From the NCBI RefSeq assembly GCF_025854275.1, contig NZ_CP107567.1, positions 4,402,001-4,466,000 on the forward strand: DNA of 64,000 bases. Reading direction: 5' to 3'. A program made the position numbers and the translations under genes. Origin of the DNA: Streptomyces peucetius (lineage in GTDB: Bacteria > Actinomycetota > Actinomycetes > Streptomycetales > Streptomycetaceae). Positions within the stretch are counted from its first letter, which is position 1, and the number at the start of each line of letters is the position of its first letter. The notes beneath the pieces were generated by a model. It worked only from the letters and a program-made list of their open reading frames with translations. It had not been told where the DNA came from and did no database searches. Shown here piece after piece: positions 51,624 through 62,622 of this stretch.

Positions 51624-52732
51624 TGAGCCGCCACGTGGAACTCGTACCGACCCGCGAGGACCTGCGGAACATCGTCGGACAGCGCGCCGTGCCCGGCCGT
51701 ACCGCCGTCGTCATGACGATGGGAGCCCTGCACGAGGGCCACGCCACCCTGATCCGCGCCGCCCGGGAACGGGTCGGCCGCACGGGCCTCGTGATCGTCA
51801 CCCTCTTCGTCAACCCGCTCCAGTTCGGCGCCGGCGAGGACCTGGACCGCTACCCGCGCACGCTCGACGCCGACCTCAGGACGGCCGACGAGGCAGGCGC
51901 CGACGTGGTGTTCGCGCCGTCCGTCGACGAGGTCTACCCCGGCGGCGAGCCGCAGGTCCGCATCACCGCCGGGCCCATGGGCGAGCGGCTCGAAGGCAGG
52001 ACACGGCCCGGCCACTTCGACGGCATGCTGACCGTCGTCGCCAAACTGCTGCATCTCACCGGCCCGGACGTGGCGCTGTTCGGGCAGAAGGACGCCCAGC
52101 AGCTCGCCCTGATCCGCCGGATGGTCCGCGACCTGAACTTCCCCGTGGAGATCGTGGGCGTGCCCACGGTCCGCGAGGAGGACGGCCTCGCGCTCTCCAG
52201 CCGCAACCGCTACCTGTCCCCGGCCGAGCGGCACACCGCGCTCGCCCTCTCCGAGGCCCTGTTCGCGGCCCGCGACCGGCTCGCCGCCCAGCAGGCGCTG
52301 CACGCCAGGGCGGAGGCCGTACCGGCCGCGCCCGCCCGCGCCGCCGCGCTGTCCGCGCTGGGCGAGGCCCGCGCCGCGGCGGACGCGCACGCGGTCGCCC
52401 AGGCATGGCCCGCGATCGGCGCCGACGCGGTCCGCGCGGCCGCCCGGGCCGTACTGGACGAGGCCGCGCAGGCGAACCCGCCGCTGGTCCTGGACTACGT
52501 GGCCCTCGTCGACCCGGCCACCTTCGACGAGGTGGCGGACGACCACCGGGGCGAGGCGGTCCTGGCGGTCGCCGCGAAGGTCGGCTCGACCCGTCTCATC
52601 GACAACATCCCTCTCGACTTCGGGACCGCGCATCCCGGTGTCGCACCGGCCGCACAGCCGGCATCGACCGCCGGAGCCGCCCCGCCCGCATCGACCGCAC
52701 ACACCGAATCGACCGACGGAGCCGCCACGTGA
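51623..52732 (+). CDS. panC: pantoate--beta-alanine ligase
   Basis: 369 residues from the ATG at 51623. It joins pantoate and beta-alanine with ATP to make pantothenate. Signatures: [20 protein letters not shown] (HxGH nucleotidyl-transfer motif), [56 protein letters not shown] and [17 protein letters not shown] (KMSKS-like). It is longer than the roughly 280-residue standard because of an Ala-rich insertion at about 220-265 and a disordered Ala/Pro/Thr tail. The stop overlaps the nadB GTG. It belongs to the DUF2520-panC-nadB-nadC-coaX operon. Confidence 0.96.
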   Translation: MSRHVELVPTREDLRNIVGQRAVPGRTAVVMTMGALHEGHATLIRAARERVGRTGLVIVTLFVNPLQFGAGEDLDRYPRTLDADLRTADEAGADVVFAPSVDEVYPGGEPQVRITAGPMGERLEGRTRPGHFDGMLTVVAKLLHLTGPDVALFGQKDAQQLALIRRMVRDLNFPVEIVGVPTVREEDGLALSSRNRYLSPAERHTALALSEALFAARDRLAAQQALHARAEAVPAAPARAAALSALGEARAAADAHAVAQAWPAIGADAVRAAARAVLDEAAQANPPLVLDYVALVDPATFDEVADDHRGEAVLAVAAKVGSTRLIDNIPLDFGTAHPGVAPAAQPASTAGAAPPASTAHTESTDGAAT

Positions 52733-54441
52733 CCGGAATACGGCTGACTGCCCCCGCCCCCGGCTGGGCCGTCGAGGCAGACGTCGTCGTGGTCGGTTCC
52801 GGCGTCGCCGGCCTCACCGCGGCGCTGCGCTGCGCCGCGAGCGGCCTGGACACGGTCGTCGTGACCAAGGCCCGCCTCGACGACGGGTCCACCCGCTGGG
52901 CGCAGGGCGGCATCGCCGCGGCGCTCGGCGAGGGCGACACACCCGAGCAGCACCTGGACGACACCCTGGTCGCGGGCGCGGGTCTGTGCGACGAGGCGGC
53001 GGTGCGGGCCCTCGTCACCGAGGGCCCCGACGCCGTGCGCCGACTGATCGCCACCGGCGCGCTGTTCGACACCGACCCGGCGTCCGGCGAGATCGAACTG
53101 ACCCGGGAGGGCGGCCACCACCGGCGCCGCATCGCGCACGCCGGCGGCGACGCGACCGGCGCGGAGATCTCCCGTGCCCTCGTCGACGCGGTCCGCGATC
53201 AGGGCCTGCGCACCGTCGAGAACGCCCTGGTCCTGGACCTGCTCACCGATGCCGACGGCCGCACCGCGGGCATCACCCTGCACGTGATGGGCGAAGGCCA
53301 GCACGACGGCGTCGGCGCGGTCCACGCCCCCACGGTGGTGCTGGCCACCGGTGGCATGGGCCAGATCTTCTCCGCGACCACCAACCCGGCCGTCTCCACC
53401 GGCGACGGTGTCGCTCTCGCCCTGCGCGCCGGCGCCGAGGTCTCCGACATCGAGTTCGTCCAGTTCCACCCGACCGTGCTCTTCCTCGGCGTGGACAGCG
53501 AGGGCCAGCAGCCGCTGGTCTCCGAGGCGGTACGCGGCGAGGGCGCCCACCTCGTCGACGCGGCCGGCACCCGTTTCATGGTCGGACAGCACGAGCTGGC
53601 CGAGCTCGCCCCCCGTGACATCGTCGCCAAGGGCATCATGCGCCGTATGCAGGAGCAGGGCGCCGCCCACATGTTCCTGGACGCCCGCCACTTCGGTGCC
53701 GAGATGTGGGAACAGCGCTTCCCCACCATCCTCGCCGCCTGCCGCGCCCACAGCTTCGACCCGGTGACCGAGCCGATCCCCGTCGCACCGGCCGCCCACT
53801 ACGCGTCCGGCGGCGTACGGACCGACCTGCACGGCCGCACCACCGTGCCGGGCCTGTACGCGTGCGGCGAGGTCGCCTGCACCGGCGTCCACGGCGCGAA
53901 CCGGCTGGCCTCGAACTCGCTGCTCGAAGGGCTCGTCTTCGCCGAGCGCATCGCCGCCGACATCGCCGACCGGCGCCCCTGGCCCACGGTCGCGCCCGCC
54001 GCGCCCCCGGAGCCGTCCCTGCTGCCGCTGATCGCGCCGGAGCAGCGTGCGGAGATCCAGCGGATCATGTCGCACGGCGCGGGTGTCCTCCGCTCCGCCG
54101 AGTCCCTCGCCGCCGCGGCAGCCTCGCTCGAAGCGGTGTACGCGAACGCCGTGCAGGACCGGGAGGGCTCCGGCAAGACCGCGGAACCGGGCGTCGAGTC
54201 GTGGGAGACCTCGAACCTGCTCTGTGTCGCCCGGGTGCTGACCGCCGCCGCGCTGGAGCGTGAGGAGACCCGCGGGTGCCACTGGCGGGAGGACCGGCCC
54301 GAGCGGGACGACGCCGAGTGGCGCCGCCATCTCGTCGTACGGATCGAGCCCGACCGCCGCCTCGTCGTCAGCCGCACCGGCAGCACCGCCTTCCCGCCCA
54401 TCGATATCTTGTCCGTCCCCGACGCCCCCAGGGAGCCGTAA
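52729..54441 (+). CDS. nadB: L-aspartate oxidase
   Basis: 570 residues from a GTG at 52729 overlapping the panC stop (GTGA). This flavoenzyme oxidises aspartate to iminoaspartate, the first de novo NAD step. FAD motif [20 protein letters not shown], the catalytic block [47 protein letters not shown], and C-terminal [20 protein letters not shown] with NSLLEGLVF. No nadA is in this window, so quinolinate synthase must be encoded elsewhere. Confidence 0.96.
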   Translation: MTGIRLTAPAPGWAVEADVVVVGSGVAGLTAALRCAASGLDTVVVTKARLDDGSTRWAQGGIAAALGEGDTPEQHLDDTLVAGAGLCDEAAVRALVTEGPDAVRRLIATGALFDTDPASGEIELTREGGHHRRRIAHAGGDATGAEISRALVDAVRDQGLRTVENALVLDLLTDADGRTAGITLHVMGEGQHDGVGAVHAPTVVLATGGMGQIFSATTNPAVSTGDGVALALRAGAEVSDIEFVQFHPTVLFLGVDSEGQQPLVSEAVRGEGAHLVDAAGTRFMVGQHELAELAPRDIVAKGIMRRMQEQGAAHMFLDARHFGAEMWEQRFPTILAACRAHSFDPVTEPIPVAPAAHYASGGVRTDLHGRTTVPGLYACGEVACTGVHGANRLASNSLLEGLVFAERIAADIADRRPWPTVAPAAPPEPSLLPLIAPEQRAEIQRIMSHGAGVLRSAESLAAAAASLEAVYANAVQDREGSGKTAEPGVESWETSNLLCVARVLTAAALEREETRGCHWREDRPERDDAEWRRHLVVRIEPDRRLVVSRTGSTAFPPIDILSVPDAPREP

Positions 54442-54443
54442 CC

Positions 54444-55448
54444 GTGAGCACGCCCGATGAACGTCCGAGCCCCGTGGACGTACCGCTGATCCAGATCGGC
54501 GCCCCGGCCGGCGGTGGCTGCGGAGACGACTGCGGCTGCGCCGAAGAGGCGTACGAGTGCGGTCTCGACCCCGCCCTCGCCACGCTCCTCGCCGAGGCCG
54601 GGCTCGACCCCGTCCAGGTCGAGGACATCGCGCACCTCGCCATCGAGGAGGACCTCGACGGCGGTGTCGACGTGACCAGCGTGGCGACCGTCCCGCAGGA
54701 CGCCGTCGCCACCGGCGACTTCACCGCCCGCGAGAACGGCACCGTCGCCGGTCTGCGGGTCGCGGAGGCGATCCTGTCGATCGTCTGCACGAGCGAGTTC
54801 GAGGTGGAGCGGCACGTCGAGGACGGCGACCGCATCGAGGCGGGCCAGCAACTGCTCTCCGTCACCGCCGGCACCCGTGACCTGCTCACCGGCGAACGCA
54901 GCGCCCTCAACATCCTCTGTCGGCTCTCCGGCATCGCGACCGCCACGCGCGCCTGGGCCGACGTCCTCGAGGGCACCGGGGCGAAGGTCCGCGACACCCG
55001 CAAGACCACGCCCGGCCTGCGGGCCCTGGAGAAGTACGCGGTGCGCTGCGGCGGCGGCGTCAACCACCGCATGTCGCTGTCCGACGCGGCCCTGGTCAAG
55101 GACAACCACGTGATCGCGGCGGGCGGGGTGGCCGAGGCGTTCAAGGCCGTCCGGGACCGCTTCCCCGACCTGCCGATCGAGGTCGAGGTCGACACCCTCC
55201 AGCAGGTCCGCGAGGTCCTGGACGCGGGGGCCGACCTGATCCTGCTCGACAACTTCACCCCGGCCGAGACCGCGGAGGCCGTCACGCTCGTCGCCGGCCG
55301 CGCGATGCTCGAGTCCTCCGGCCGTCTCGCGCTCGACAACGCCCGCGCGTACGCCGAGACGGGCGTCGACTACCTCGCCGTGGGCGCGCTCACCCACTCC
55401 TCCCCGATCCTCGACATCGGCCTCGACCTCCGCGAGGTCGAAGGCTGA
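54444..55448 (+). CDS. nadC: nicotinate-nucleotide pyrophosphorylase (carboxylating)
   Basis: 334 residues from a GTG 2 nt after the nadB stop. It converts quinolinate and PRPP to nicotinate mononucleotide. QPRTase landmarks: AIEEDLDGGVDVTSVATVPQ, RSALNILCRLSGIATATRAW, VRDTRKTTPGLRALEKYAVR, GGGVNHRMSLSDAALVKDNH, VEVDTLQQV and LLDNFTP. An N-terminal extension of about 45 residues carries four cysteines (GGCGDDCGCAEEAYECG; C26, C30, C32, C39), a possible metal or redox site that is absent from the catalytic family. coaX starts at the last base of the stop (TGATG). Confidence 0.96.
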   Translation: MSTPDERPSPVDVPLIQIGAPAGGGCGDDCGCAEEAYECGLDPALATLLAEAGLDPVQVEDIAHLAIEEDLDGGVDVTSVATVPQDAVATGDFTARENGTVAGLRVAEAILSIVCTSEFEVERHVEDGDRIEAGQQLLSVTAGTRDLLTGERSALNILCRLSGIATATRAWADVLEGTGAKVRDTRKTTPGLRALEKYAVRCGGGVNHRMSLSDAALVKDNHVIAAGGVAEAFKAVRDRFPDLPIEVEVDTLQQVREVLDAGADLILLDNFTPAETAEAVTLVAGRAMLESSGRLALDNARAYAETGVDYLAVGALTHSSPILDIGLDLREVEG

Positions 55449-56245
55449 TGCTGCTCACCATCGACGTCGGCAACACCCACACCGTCCTGGGTCTCTTCGA
55501 CGGCGAGGAGATCGTCGAGCACTGGCGCATCTCCACCGACTCGCGCCGCACCGCGGACGAGCTGGCCGTCCTGTTGCAGGGCCTGATGGGCATGCACCCG
55601 CTGCTCGGCGAGGAACTCGGCGACGGCATCGAGGGCATCGCGATCTGCTCCACGGTCCCCTCCGTGCTGCACGAGCTCCGCGAGGTCACCCGCCGCTACT
55701 ACGGCGACGTCCCGGCCGTCCTCGTCGAACCCGGCATCAAGACCGGCGTGCCGATCCTGATGGACAACCCCAAGGAGGTCGGCGCGGACCGCATCATCAA
55801 CGCGGTCGCCGCGGTCGATCTGTACGGGGGACCGGCGATCGTCGTCGACTTCGGCACCGCCACGACGTTCGACGCGGTCAGCGCGCGCGGCGAGTACGCG
55901 GGCGGTGTGATCGCCCCCGGCATCGAGATCTCCGTCGAAGCCCTCGGCGTCAAGGGCGCCCAGCTGCGCAAGATCGAGCTCGCCCGGCCGCGGAGCGTGA
56001 TCGGCAAGAACACCGTCGAGGCGATGCAGTCCGGCATCGTCTACGGCTTCGCCGGCCAGGTGGACGGCGTGGTCCAGCGCATGAAGCGCGAGCTGACCGA
56101 GGACCCGGACGACGTGACGGTGATCGCGACGGGCGGTCTGGCGCCGATGGTGCTCGGCGAGGCGGCGGCGATCGACGAGCACGAGCCGTGGCTGACGCTG
56201 ATCGGGCTCCGCCTGGTGTACGAGCGCAACGTCTCCCGCCTCTGA
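55448..56245 (+). CDS. coaX: type III pantothenate kinase
   Basis: 265 residues. It phosphorylates pantothenate in the first committed CoA step and is not feedback-inhibited by CoA. Phosphate loop DVGNTHTVLGLFDGEEIVEH (6-25), PNPKEVGADRI-like MDNPKEVGADRIINAVAAVD, VVDFGTATTFDAV, and GVIAPGIEISVEAL are all typical of type III. It ends the pan/nad operon, so pantothenate synthesis and its use are linked with NAD synthesis in one transcript. It is followed by a 395-nt non-coding gap. Confidence 0.96.
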   Translation: MLLTIDVGNTHTVLGLFDGEEIVEHWRISTDSRRTADELAVLLQGLMGMHPLLGEELGDGIEGIAICSTVPSVLHELREVTRRYYGDVPAVLVEPGIKTGVPILMDNPKEVGADRIINAVAAVDLYGGPAIVVDFGTATTFDAVSARGEYAGGVIAPGIEISVEALGVKGAQLRKIELARPRSVIGKNTVEAMQSGIVYGFAGQVDGVVQRMKRELTEDPDDVTVIATGGLAPMVLGEAAAIDEHEPWLTLIGLRLVYERNVSRL

Positions 56246-56640
56246 CGCCTCCCGACGTCGCCCCACGGGGCCGCGGCGTGCCCTGCGGCCCCAGGCCCCG
56301 GCCCTCGGAGGGGCCCGGTCCTCGGGCGGGCCCGGTCCCGTGGGCCTCTCGGGCATGGCCCAGTTCGTGTTCGCGTGGCGTCCGGGTGCCGCTCCGGGGT
56401 TCGGGGCGGAGCCCCGACGGGACCGGCGAGTTCCAGCCCCGCCGGCGTTTGAGGCGCGGGGGTGCGGGGGCGGAGCCCCCGGAGGTGGGGCCCGGGGCCT
56501 GCCCCGGTTCCGGGAAGGGGCGGGGAGGGGGAAAGGCTCCGACGCCTGACGGCCACCCCGCCCCACCCGCCCGGCAGGGGCGACACGCCACCGCCGAGAC
56601 GCTAAGCGGATTTTGGACAAATGGGGCGTATTGTCGGGAC
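56246..56640. other. 395-nt non-coding gap with a dispersed Streptomyces-type repeat
   Basis: There is no credible gene; open frames here are Gly/Pro/Arg-rich. The left part (56255-56345) is GC-rich with several GGGCCCGGTC-like blocks. The middle carries a repeat-like unit (next entry). The right end, with AAGCGGATTTTGGACAAATG (56604-56623), is the most AT-rich part and probably holds the promoter of the downstream gene. Confidence 0.6.
56389..56495. repeat. dispersed intergenic repeat
   Basis: The segment contains GCTCCGGGGTTCGGGGCGGA, then CCAGCCCCGCCGGCGTTTGA (56433-56452), and GGGGGCGGAGCCCCCGG (56468-56484). The last is a palindromic hairpin. From memory, the same phrases recur between genes in many Streptomyces chromosomes. 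Copy number here cannot be judged from one window. Confidence 0.5.
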
Positions 56641-57273
56641 ATGCCCACGCCATACGGATCCCGTGGCGGCATGGCGTTCGGTGCGGACGAGCTGCGTGTG
56701 CTCCGACGCGCCCTTGCCGTCGCCCTTCACCCCGTCCCCCTGGCCGACGACGACGTCCGCGAGTGCTTGCAGCTGGCCGACTCCGTGGACGAGGCGGTTC
56801 GCGAGGCAGGCCGGCTGCGTGCGTTCCTCCTCGCCGAGCTCGCCCGCTACCGTGACGCCCTGCCCGGTGCGGCCACCGGCTACCTGGAGCTGCTCCAGGA
56901 CGCCCTTGCCGCCGGCTACGACCCCCGACCGGACGATCTGGCGGCTCTGCGCGCCCTGCGCGGCAATCCGGCCGCCGCGGCCGTGCTGCGCCGCTGCCAG
57001 GCGTTGGTGGAGCAGTCGGTGCGCAGCCGGCTCGCGGGGCGGGCCATCCCCGTTCCTGCACCCGCCCAGGCGCCGACGCCCGAGGCCGCACCCCGCCGCG
57101 CCCGGCTGCTCGCGCTTCCCGGCGGCCGTGCCGCCGACGCGCCGAAGCCCGCGCCGAAGCCCAAGCCCGAGCCGCAGCCGAAACCGGACGAGCGCCCGGT
57201 GCCGAAGCCCTCGGAAGTGTTCCCGCCACGCCGTAAGCCCGTGCCCCCGCCGGAGCAGTGGGCCGTCGGCTAG
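56641..57273 (+). CDS. hypothetical protein with proline/lysine-rich tail
   Basis: 210 residues from the ATG at 56641. Residues 1-135 are helical (LRVLRRALAVALHPVPLADD; EAGRLRAFLLAELARYRDAL; YLELLQDALAAGYDPRPDDL). The C-terminal about 75 residues are disordered with KP/PEP repeats (APKPAPKPKPEPQPKPDERP). There is no signal peptide or membrane segment. It is conserved in Streptomyces beside a 57-residue membrane protein gene, which starts 14 nt downstream. I do not know its function. The tail resembles flexible tethers of envelope or nucleoid proteins. Confidence 0.82.
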   Translation: MPTPYGSRGGMAFGADELRVLRRALAVALHPVPLADDDVRECLQLADSVDEAVREAGRLRAFLLAELARYRDALPGAATGYLELLQDALAAGYDPRPDDLAALRALRGNPAAAAVLRRCQALVEQSVRSRLAGRAIPVPAPAQAPTPEAAPRRARLLALPGGRAADAPKPAPKPKPEPQPKPDERPVPKPSEVFPPRRKPVPPPEQWAVG

Positions 57274-57287
57274 TTACCCTGGACGGC

Positions 57288-57461
57288 ATGGACTACGTTT
57301 CCGCGCTTGTTCCCCCCGTGGTGATGGCCGTCTTCTTCGTCGGCCTGGTCGTGACGATCGTCAAGAGCCAGGGCGGCCCGAACAAGGCCAAGGAGGACGC
57401 CGCCGTGGACGCGGCGCTGGCCCGTGCGGAGTCCGGCCCCCAGGCCGGGCGCGACAACTGA
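57288..57461 (+). CDS. 57-residue single-span membrane protein
   Basis: The ATG at 57288 follows GGACGG. MDYVSALVPPVVMAVFFVGL and VVTIVKSQG form one membrane helix (about 5-27). A charged cytoplasmic tail (KAKEDAAVDAALARAESGPQ) follows. Codon use fits the neighbours, and it lies just upstream of a clear intrinsic terminator. It is probably co-transcribed with the preceding hypothetical gene. The function is unknown. Confidence 0.8.
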   Translation: MDYVSALVPPVVMAVFFVGLVVTIVKSQGGPNKAKEDAAVDAALARAESGPQAGRDN

Positions 57462-57481
57462 CCGCCGTCCCCGACGGCGTG

Positions 57482-57520
57482 GGACGTACGGCGGAATCCC
57501 CGCCGTACGTCCTTTTTGTT
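57482..57520 (+). terminator. intrinsic terminator
   Basis: GGACGTACGGCGG (57482-57494) pairs perfectly with CCGCCGTACGTCC (57500-57512), with a 5-nt loop, followed by TTTTTGTT. This is the clearest rho-independent terminator in the window. Confidence 0.93.
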
Positions 57521-57565
57521 ACGTCAATAGTCGTTTGATCGCCGATCTCCCACTATGGTGGCGAT

Positions 57566-57961
57566 GTGCCCCGCCAATTGGGAGAGCTCGAAGACGCCGT
57601 CATGACACGGATCTGGCAATGGAACCGGCCGGTGACGGTCAGGGAAGTCCTGGAAGACCTGCAGCAGGAACGGTCCATCGCCTACACCACCGTCATGACG
57701 GTAATGGACAATCTCCATCAGAAGGGCTGGGTCCGCAGGGAAGTCGAGGGCCGGGCCTATCGATATACGGCGGTCTCCACCCGTGCCGCGTACTCGGCCG
57801 CACTGATGAACGAAGCCTGGTCCAAGAGTGACAACCCCGCGGCGGCCCTTGTCGCCTTCTTCGGCATGATGTCCCCGGAGCAGCGCGAGGCGTTGCAAGC
57901 CGCTGTGCGCCTGGTTCAGGGCAGCGGGCCCGGCGAGGACCCGGGGGCGGCGGAGCGATAG
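57566..57961 (+). CDS. BlaI/MecI/CopY family transcriptional regulator
   Basis: 131 residues from a GTG at 57566. The winged helix LGELEDAVMTRIWQWNRPVT, SIAYTTVMTVMDNLHQKGWV and REVEGRAYRYTAVSTRA are characteristic of the family. The C-terminal dimerisation helices follow. No BlaR/MecR-type sensor protease is encoded next to it, so it is an orphan. The AT-richer gap upstream (57513-57560) should contain its promoter and probably its own operator. The ArgA-like gene starts 9 nt after its stop and may be co-transcribed. Confidence 0.9.
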   Translation: MPRQLGELEDAVMTRIWQWNRPVTVREVLEDLQQERSIAYTTVMTVMDNLHQKGWVRREVEGRAYRYTAVSTRAAYSAALMNEAWSKSDNPAAALVAFFGMMSPEQREALQAAVRLVQGSGPGEDPGAAER

Positions 57962-57970
57962 CGTCGGGCC

Positions 57971-58498
57971 ATGCCTTATGCCGCAGCAAATGCCTTCACC
58001 GTCCGGCGGGCGAGGACGGGTGATGTGCCGGACGTCCGCCGGCTCGTGGATCCGTACGTCGGCGAAGGCATCCTGCTCGACAAAGCGACGGTGACCCTTT
58101 ACGAAGCCATCCAGGAGTTCTGGGTCGCCGAACGCGACGAGGACGGCCTGGTTGTCGGGTGCGGCGCCCTCCACGTCATGTGGGAGGACCTCGCGGAAGT
58201 GCGCACTCTCGCCGTGGACCCCGCCTTCAAGGGGCACGGCATCGGGCACCTGGTTCTCGAGAAGCTCGTGGCCACGGCACGCAGGCTGGGTGTGCGCAGG
58301 GTTTTCTGCCTCACCTTCGAAGTGGACTTCTTCTCCCGGCACGGCTTCGTCGAGATCGGAGAGACTCAGACACCGGTGGACACCGATGTCTACGCGGAGC
58401 TGCTGCGTTCCTATGACGAGGGCGTCGCCGAGTTCCTCGGGCTCGAACGAGTGAAGCCGAACACCTTGGGCAACAGCCGGATGCTTCTGCACCTGTGA
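57971..58498 (+). CDS. amino-acid N-acetyltransferase (ArgA-like, N-acetylglutamate synthase)
   Basis: 175 residues. This is a stand-alone GNAT domain: FTVRRARTGDVPDVRRLVDP, GCGALHVMWEDLAEVRTLAV, the acetyl-CoA loop FKGHGIGHLVLEKLVATARR, and the end of the fold in FCLTFEVDFFSRHGFVEIGE. It resembles the short actinobacterial N-acetylglutamate synthases (Mycobacterium Rv2747 type), which lack the amino-acid kinase domain. It would make N-acetylglutamate for arginine synthesis. No other arg gene is in the window. It follows the BlaI-type regulator closely. Confidence 0.88.
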   Translation: MPYAAANAFTVRRARTGDVPDVRRLVDPYVGEGILLDKATVTLYEAIQEFWVAERDEDGLVVGCGALHVMWEDLAEVRTLAVDPAFKGHGIGHLVLEKLVATARRLGVRRVFCLTFEVDFFSRHGFVEIGETQTPVDTDVYAELLRSYDEGVAEFLGLERVKPNTLGNSRMLLHL

Positions 58499-58582
58499 TC
58501 GCCGCAAGCGCCCGATCCCTATGTCCGAATCGCGCACGTTTCCCGTGTTCTCGCGGTTCTGAACCTCTGTCGAGGGTTTGTG

Positions 58583-58596
58583 TTTTCCAGGGAAAA
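58583..58596. promoter_or_regulatory. AT-rich palindrome upstream of lsr2
   Basis: TTTTCC-AG-GGAAAA is a perfect 6-2-6 palindrome 45 nt before the lsr2 start, in one of the few AT-rich pockets of the window. It could be an operator or an Lsr2 autoregulation site. Confidence 0.35.
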
Positions 58597-58641
58597 GCGG
58601 TTTCCTTTCCGCGTACTGCATTTTCGATGAAAGGAAATCCG

Positions 58642-58977
58642 GTGGCACAGAAGGTTCAGGTCCTTCTTGTCGACGACCTCGACGGCGGCGAGGCGGACGA
58701 GACGGTGACGTTCGCTCTGGACGGCAAGACCTATGAGATCGACCTCACCACCGCCAATGCGGACAAGCTCCGGACCCTGCTCGAGCCTTACGCGAAGAGC
58801 GGCCGGCGCACCGGTGGCCGGGCCTCGACCGGCCGGGGCAAGGGCCGCGCGGCGGCGGGCGGCAACAAGGACACCGCCGAAATCCGCGCCTGGGCGAAGG
58901 CGAACGGCTTTGAAGTCAATGACCGGGGCCGTGTCCCCGCGACGGTCCGTGAGGCTTACGAGAAGGCCAACGGCTGA
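58642..58977 (+). CDS. lsr2: nucleoid-associated protein Lsr2
   Basis: 111 residues from a GTG at 58642 (AAGGAA upstream; an in-frame ATG at 58627 overlaps this site). The N-terminal oligomerisation domain is VQVLLVDDLDGGEADETVTF, with a basic Gly/Arg/Thr linker at 53-75. The C-terminal DNA-binding domain has the minor-groove RGR at 95-97 (VNDRGRVPATVREAYEKANG). Lsr2 silences AT-rich, often horizontally acquired DNA and specialised metabolite genes in Streptomyces. The end overlaps the convergent SCO3374-type gene by 22 nt. Confidence 0.96.
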   Translation: MAQKVQVLLVDDLDGGEADETVTFALDGKTYEIDLTTANADKLRTLLEPYAKSGRRTGGRASTGRGKGRAAAGGNKDTAEIRAWAKANGFEVNDRGRVPATVREAYEKANG

Positions 58978-59519
58978 CCTCGCGTCTTTCGCGCATTCGT
59001 ACGCGCCGTACGTGTCAGCCGGGCGCGGTGGCACTCCGTGGCCGCCGTGTCCACGAGCCGTACGAGATCGGGGGCACCCCCACTGTCCCCGAGTCCGGTG
59101 AGAGCCGGCAGCTGTAAGCGCCCTGCCACAGGGGGCCGCAGCCACACAGCGGCTCCCTGGGGGGCGCAGCGCCCGGGCGGCGGCGGGGCGGTCATCGCTC
59201 CGCCCGTGCCGAGGGCGGTCAGGTCGAGATCGACTCCGCGCCATTCCAGCCAGTCGAGCAGCCCTGGCAGCTCCTCCGCGCTTCCCGCGGCCACCAGCAG
59301 CCGCACTCTCGGCCCGTCGAGGGCCACGGGCCCGGTACGGGCCCCGCGGCGCAGCACCGCCGTCCCGGCGTCCGCCGGCAGCTCCAGCACGTCGAAGCGG
59401 GCCCCGGTCGCCAGCCGCACCGGACTGCCGTCCGTCGCGTCCCAGCCGAACTCCCTGCGGTACCACTGCGCGGCGCAGCCCTCGGAGGGCGCGCGGGGGG
59501 ACGGCACGGTGAAGGACAT
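58956..59519 (-). CDS. SCO3374-family protein of unknown function
   Basis: 187 residues from the ATG at 59517-59519. MSFTVPSPRAPSEGCAAQWY, FDVLELPADAGTAVLRRGAR, VRLLVAAGSAEELPGLLDWL and GAAVWLRPP resemble the protein encoded between lsr2 and clpC in Streptomyces, which I recall as the SCO3374 family. The order of elements recalls the N-terminal part of bifunctional primase-polymerase (AEP-like) proteins of Streptomyces, but the catalytic acidic residues are not evident. The last 7 codons overlap lsr2 on the other strand. Confidence 0.78.
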   Translation of the reverse strand: MSFTVPSPRAPSEGCAAQWYRREFGWDATDGSPVRLATGARFDVLELPADAGTAVLRRGARTGPVALDGPRVRLLVAAGSAEELPGLLDWLEWRGVDLDLTALGTGGAMTAPPPPGRCAPQGAAVWLRPPVAGRLQLPALTGLGDSGGAPDLVRLVDTAATECHRARLTRTARTNARKTRGQPLAFS

Positions 59520-59950
59520 GCCACGGGAACTCCGAATCCGCTCGGTGGGTTACGGAGGGTGTGGTTTCCGTTGCGGCGGGTAACGAAATCGGGGGCGTGC
59601 GAACGGGTCGAACGGCGCAAGGTTGTTCGCCCGTAGCTGAGGGACGGGGGGCCTGCCGCATGGAGTGTCAGTGCCGGCGGGTAAGACATCCCTAGTGGGG
59701 AGGGGCGACACGCTCGCAGGTCAGTCTCACGTTCGCCATCGGCGTAGTGGTGGTGGGGGTAACTGCCTGGCCTGCGGGAACATCGTCTCGCACCATCGGG
59801 TTGGAGCAGTTGTCGGCGTTCAGGGGTCAGGAGGCCACAGACGGGTGTCGGCAGTTGGAATGAGCGGTCCCCGCTTGCGGGACTAAGCTGCGGAAGGACA
59901 GGGAGGGGACCGACCCCTTACTGCCTGACCGCTCTGAGGAGCGATTAACG
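59520..59950. other. 431-nt upstream region of clpC
   Basis: There is no convincing gene; a 73-codon open frame at 59665-59886 lacks protein-like composition. The region holds a ClgR-like site (59731-59744), a short hairpin GTCCCCGCTTGCGGGAC (59867-59883), and an unusual density of GTGGTGGTG/GGGG runs around 59745-59760. The clpC ribosome binding site is GAGGAG just before 59945. The long leader suggests regulated transcription. Confidence 0.6.
59731..59744 (+). promoter_or_regulatory. candidate ClgR-binding site
   Basis: GTTCGC-CATCG-GCG fits the GTTCGC-N5-GCG pattern reported for the protease regulator ClgR in Streptomyces. It lies about 207 nt upstream of clpC. A weaker partial match lies near 59625. 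Confidence 0.5.
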
Positions 59951-62476
<2,526 letters not shown>

Positions 62477-62509
62477 CGGCCCTGCGGGCCGAGTGATGTG
62501 ACGGGGCCG

Positions 62510-62553
62510 GCCCCGGACCCATGAGGGGATGCCGTTGGCTAATCCGGGGCCGG
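62510..62553 (+). terminator. GC inverted repeat after clpC
   Basis: CCGGCCCCGGA (62510-62520) pairs perfectly with TCCGGGGCCGG (62543-62553) across a 22-nt loop, 34 nt after the stop. It is a plausible clpC terminator, although no T-run follows. Confidence 0.55.
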
Positions 62554-62558
62554 GCGTG

Positions 62559-62601
62559 ACGTCGGCCTTCAAAACCTGGTTGTGGTCTTGAAGGCCGACG
62601 T
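62559..62601 (+). other. perfect 14-bp inverted repeat before the transposase gene
   Basis: ACGTCGGCCTTCAA (62559-62572) and TTGAAGGCCGACGT (62588-62601) with a 15-nt loop, 21 nt before the transposase ATG. It may be a subterminal structure of the insertion sequence or a hairpin that dampens read-through into the transposase. Confidence 0.55.
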
Positions 62602-62622
62602 TGTCGTTTGGGGAGGGTGTCG

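Noticed and set aside
59665..59886. 73-codon open frame before clpC containing CLACG
   Set aside because: No ribosome binding site, biased Gly/Ser/Val/Arg composition, and it crosses the presumed clpC promoter region.
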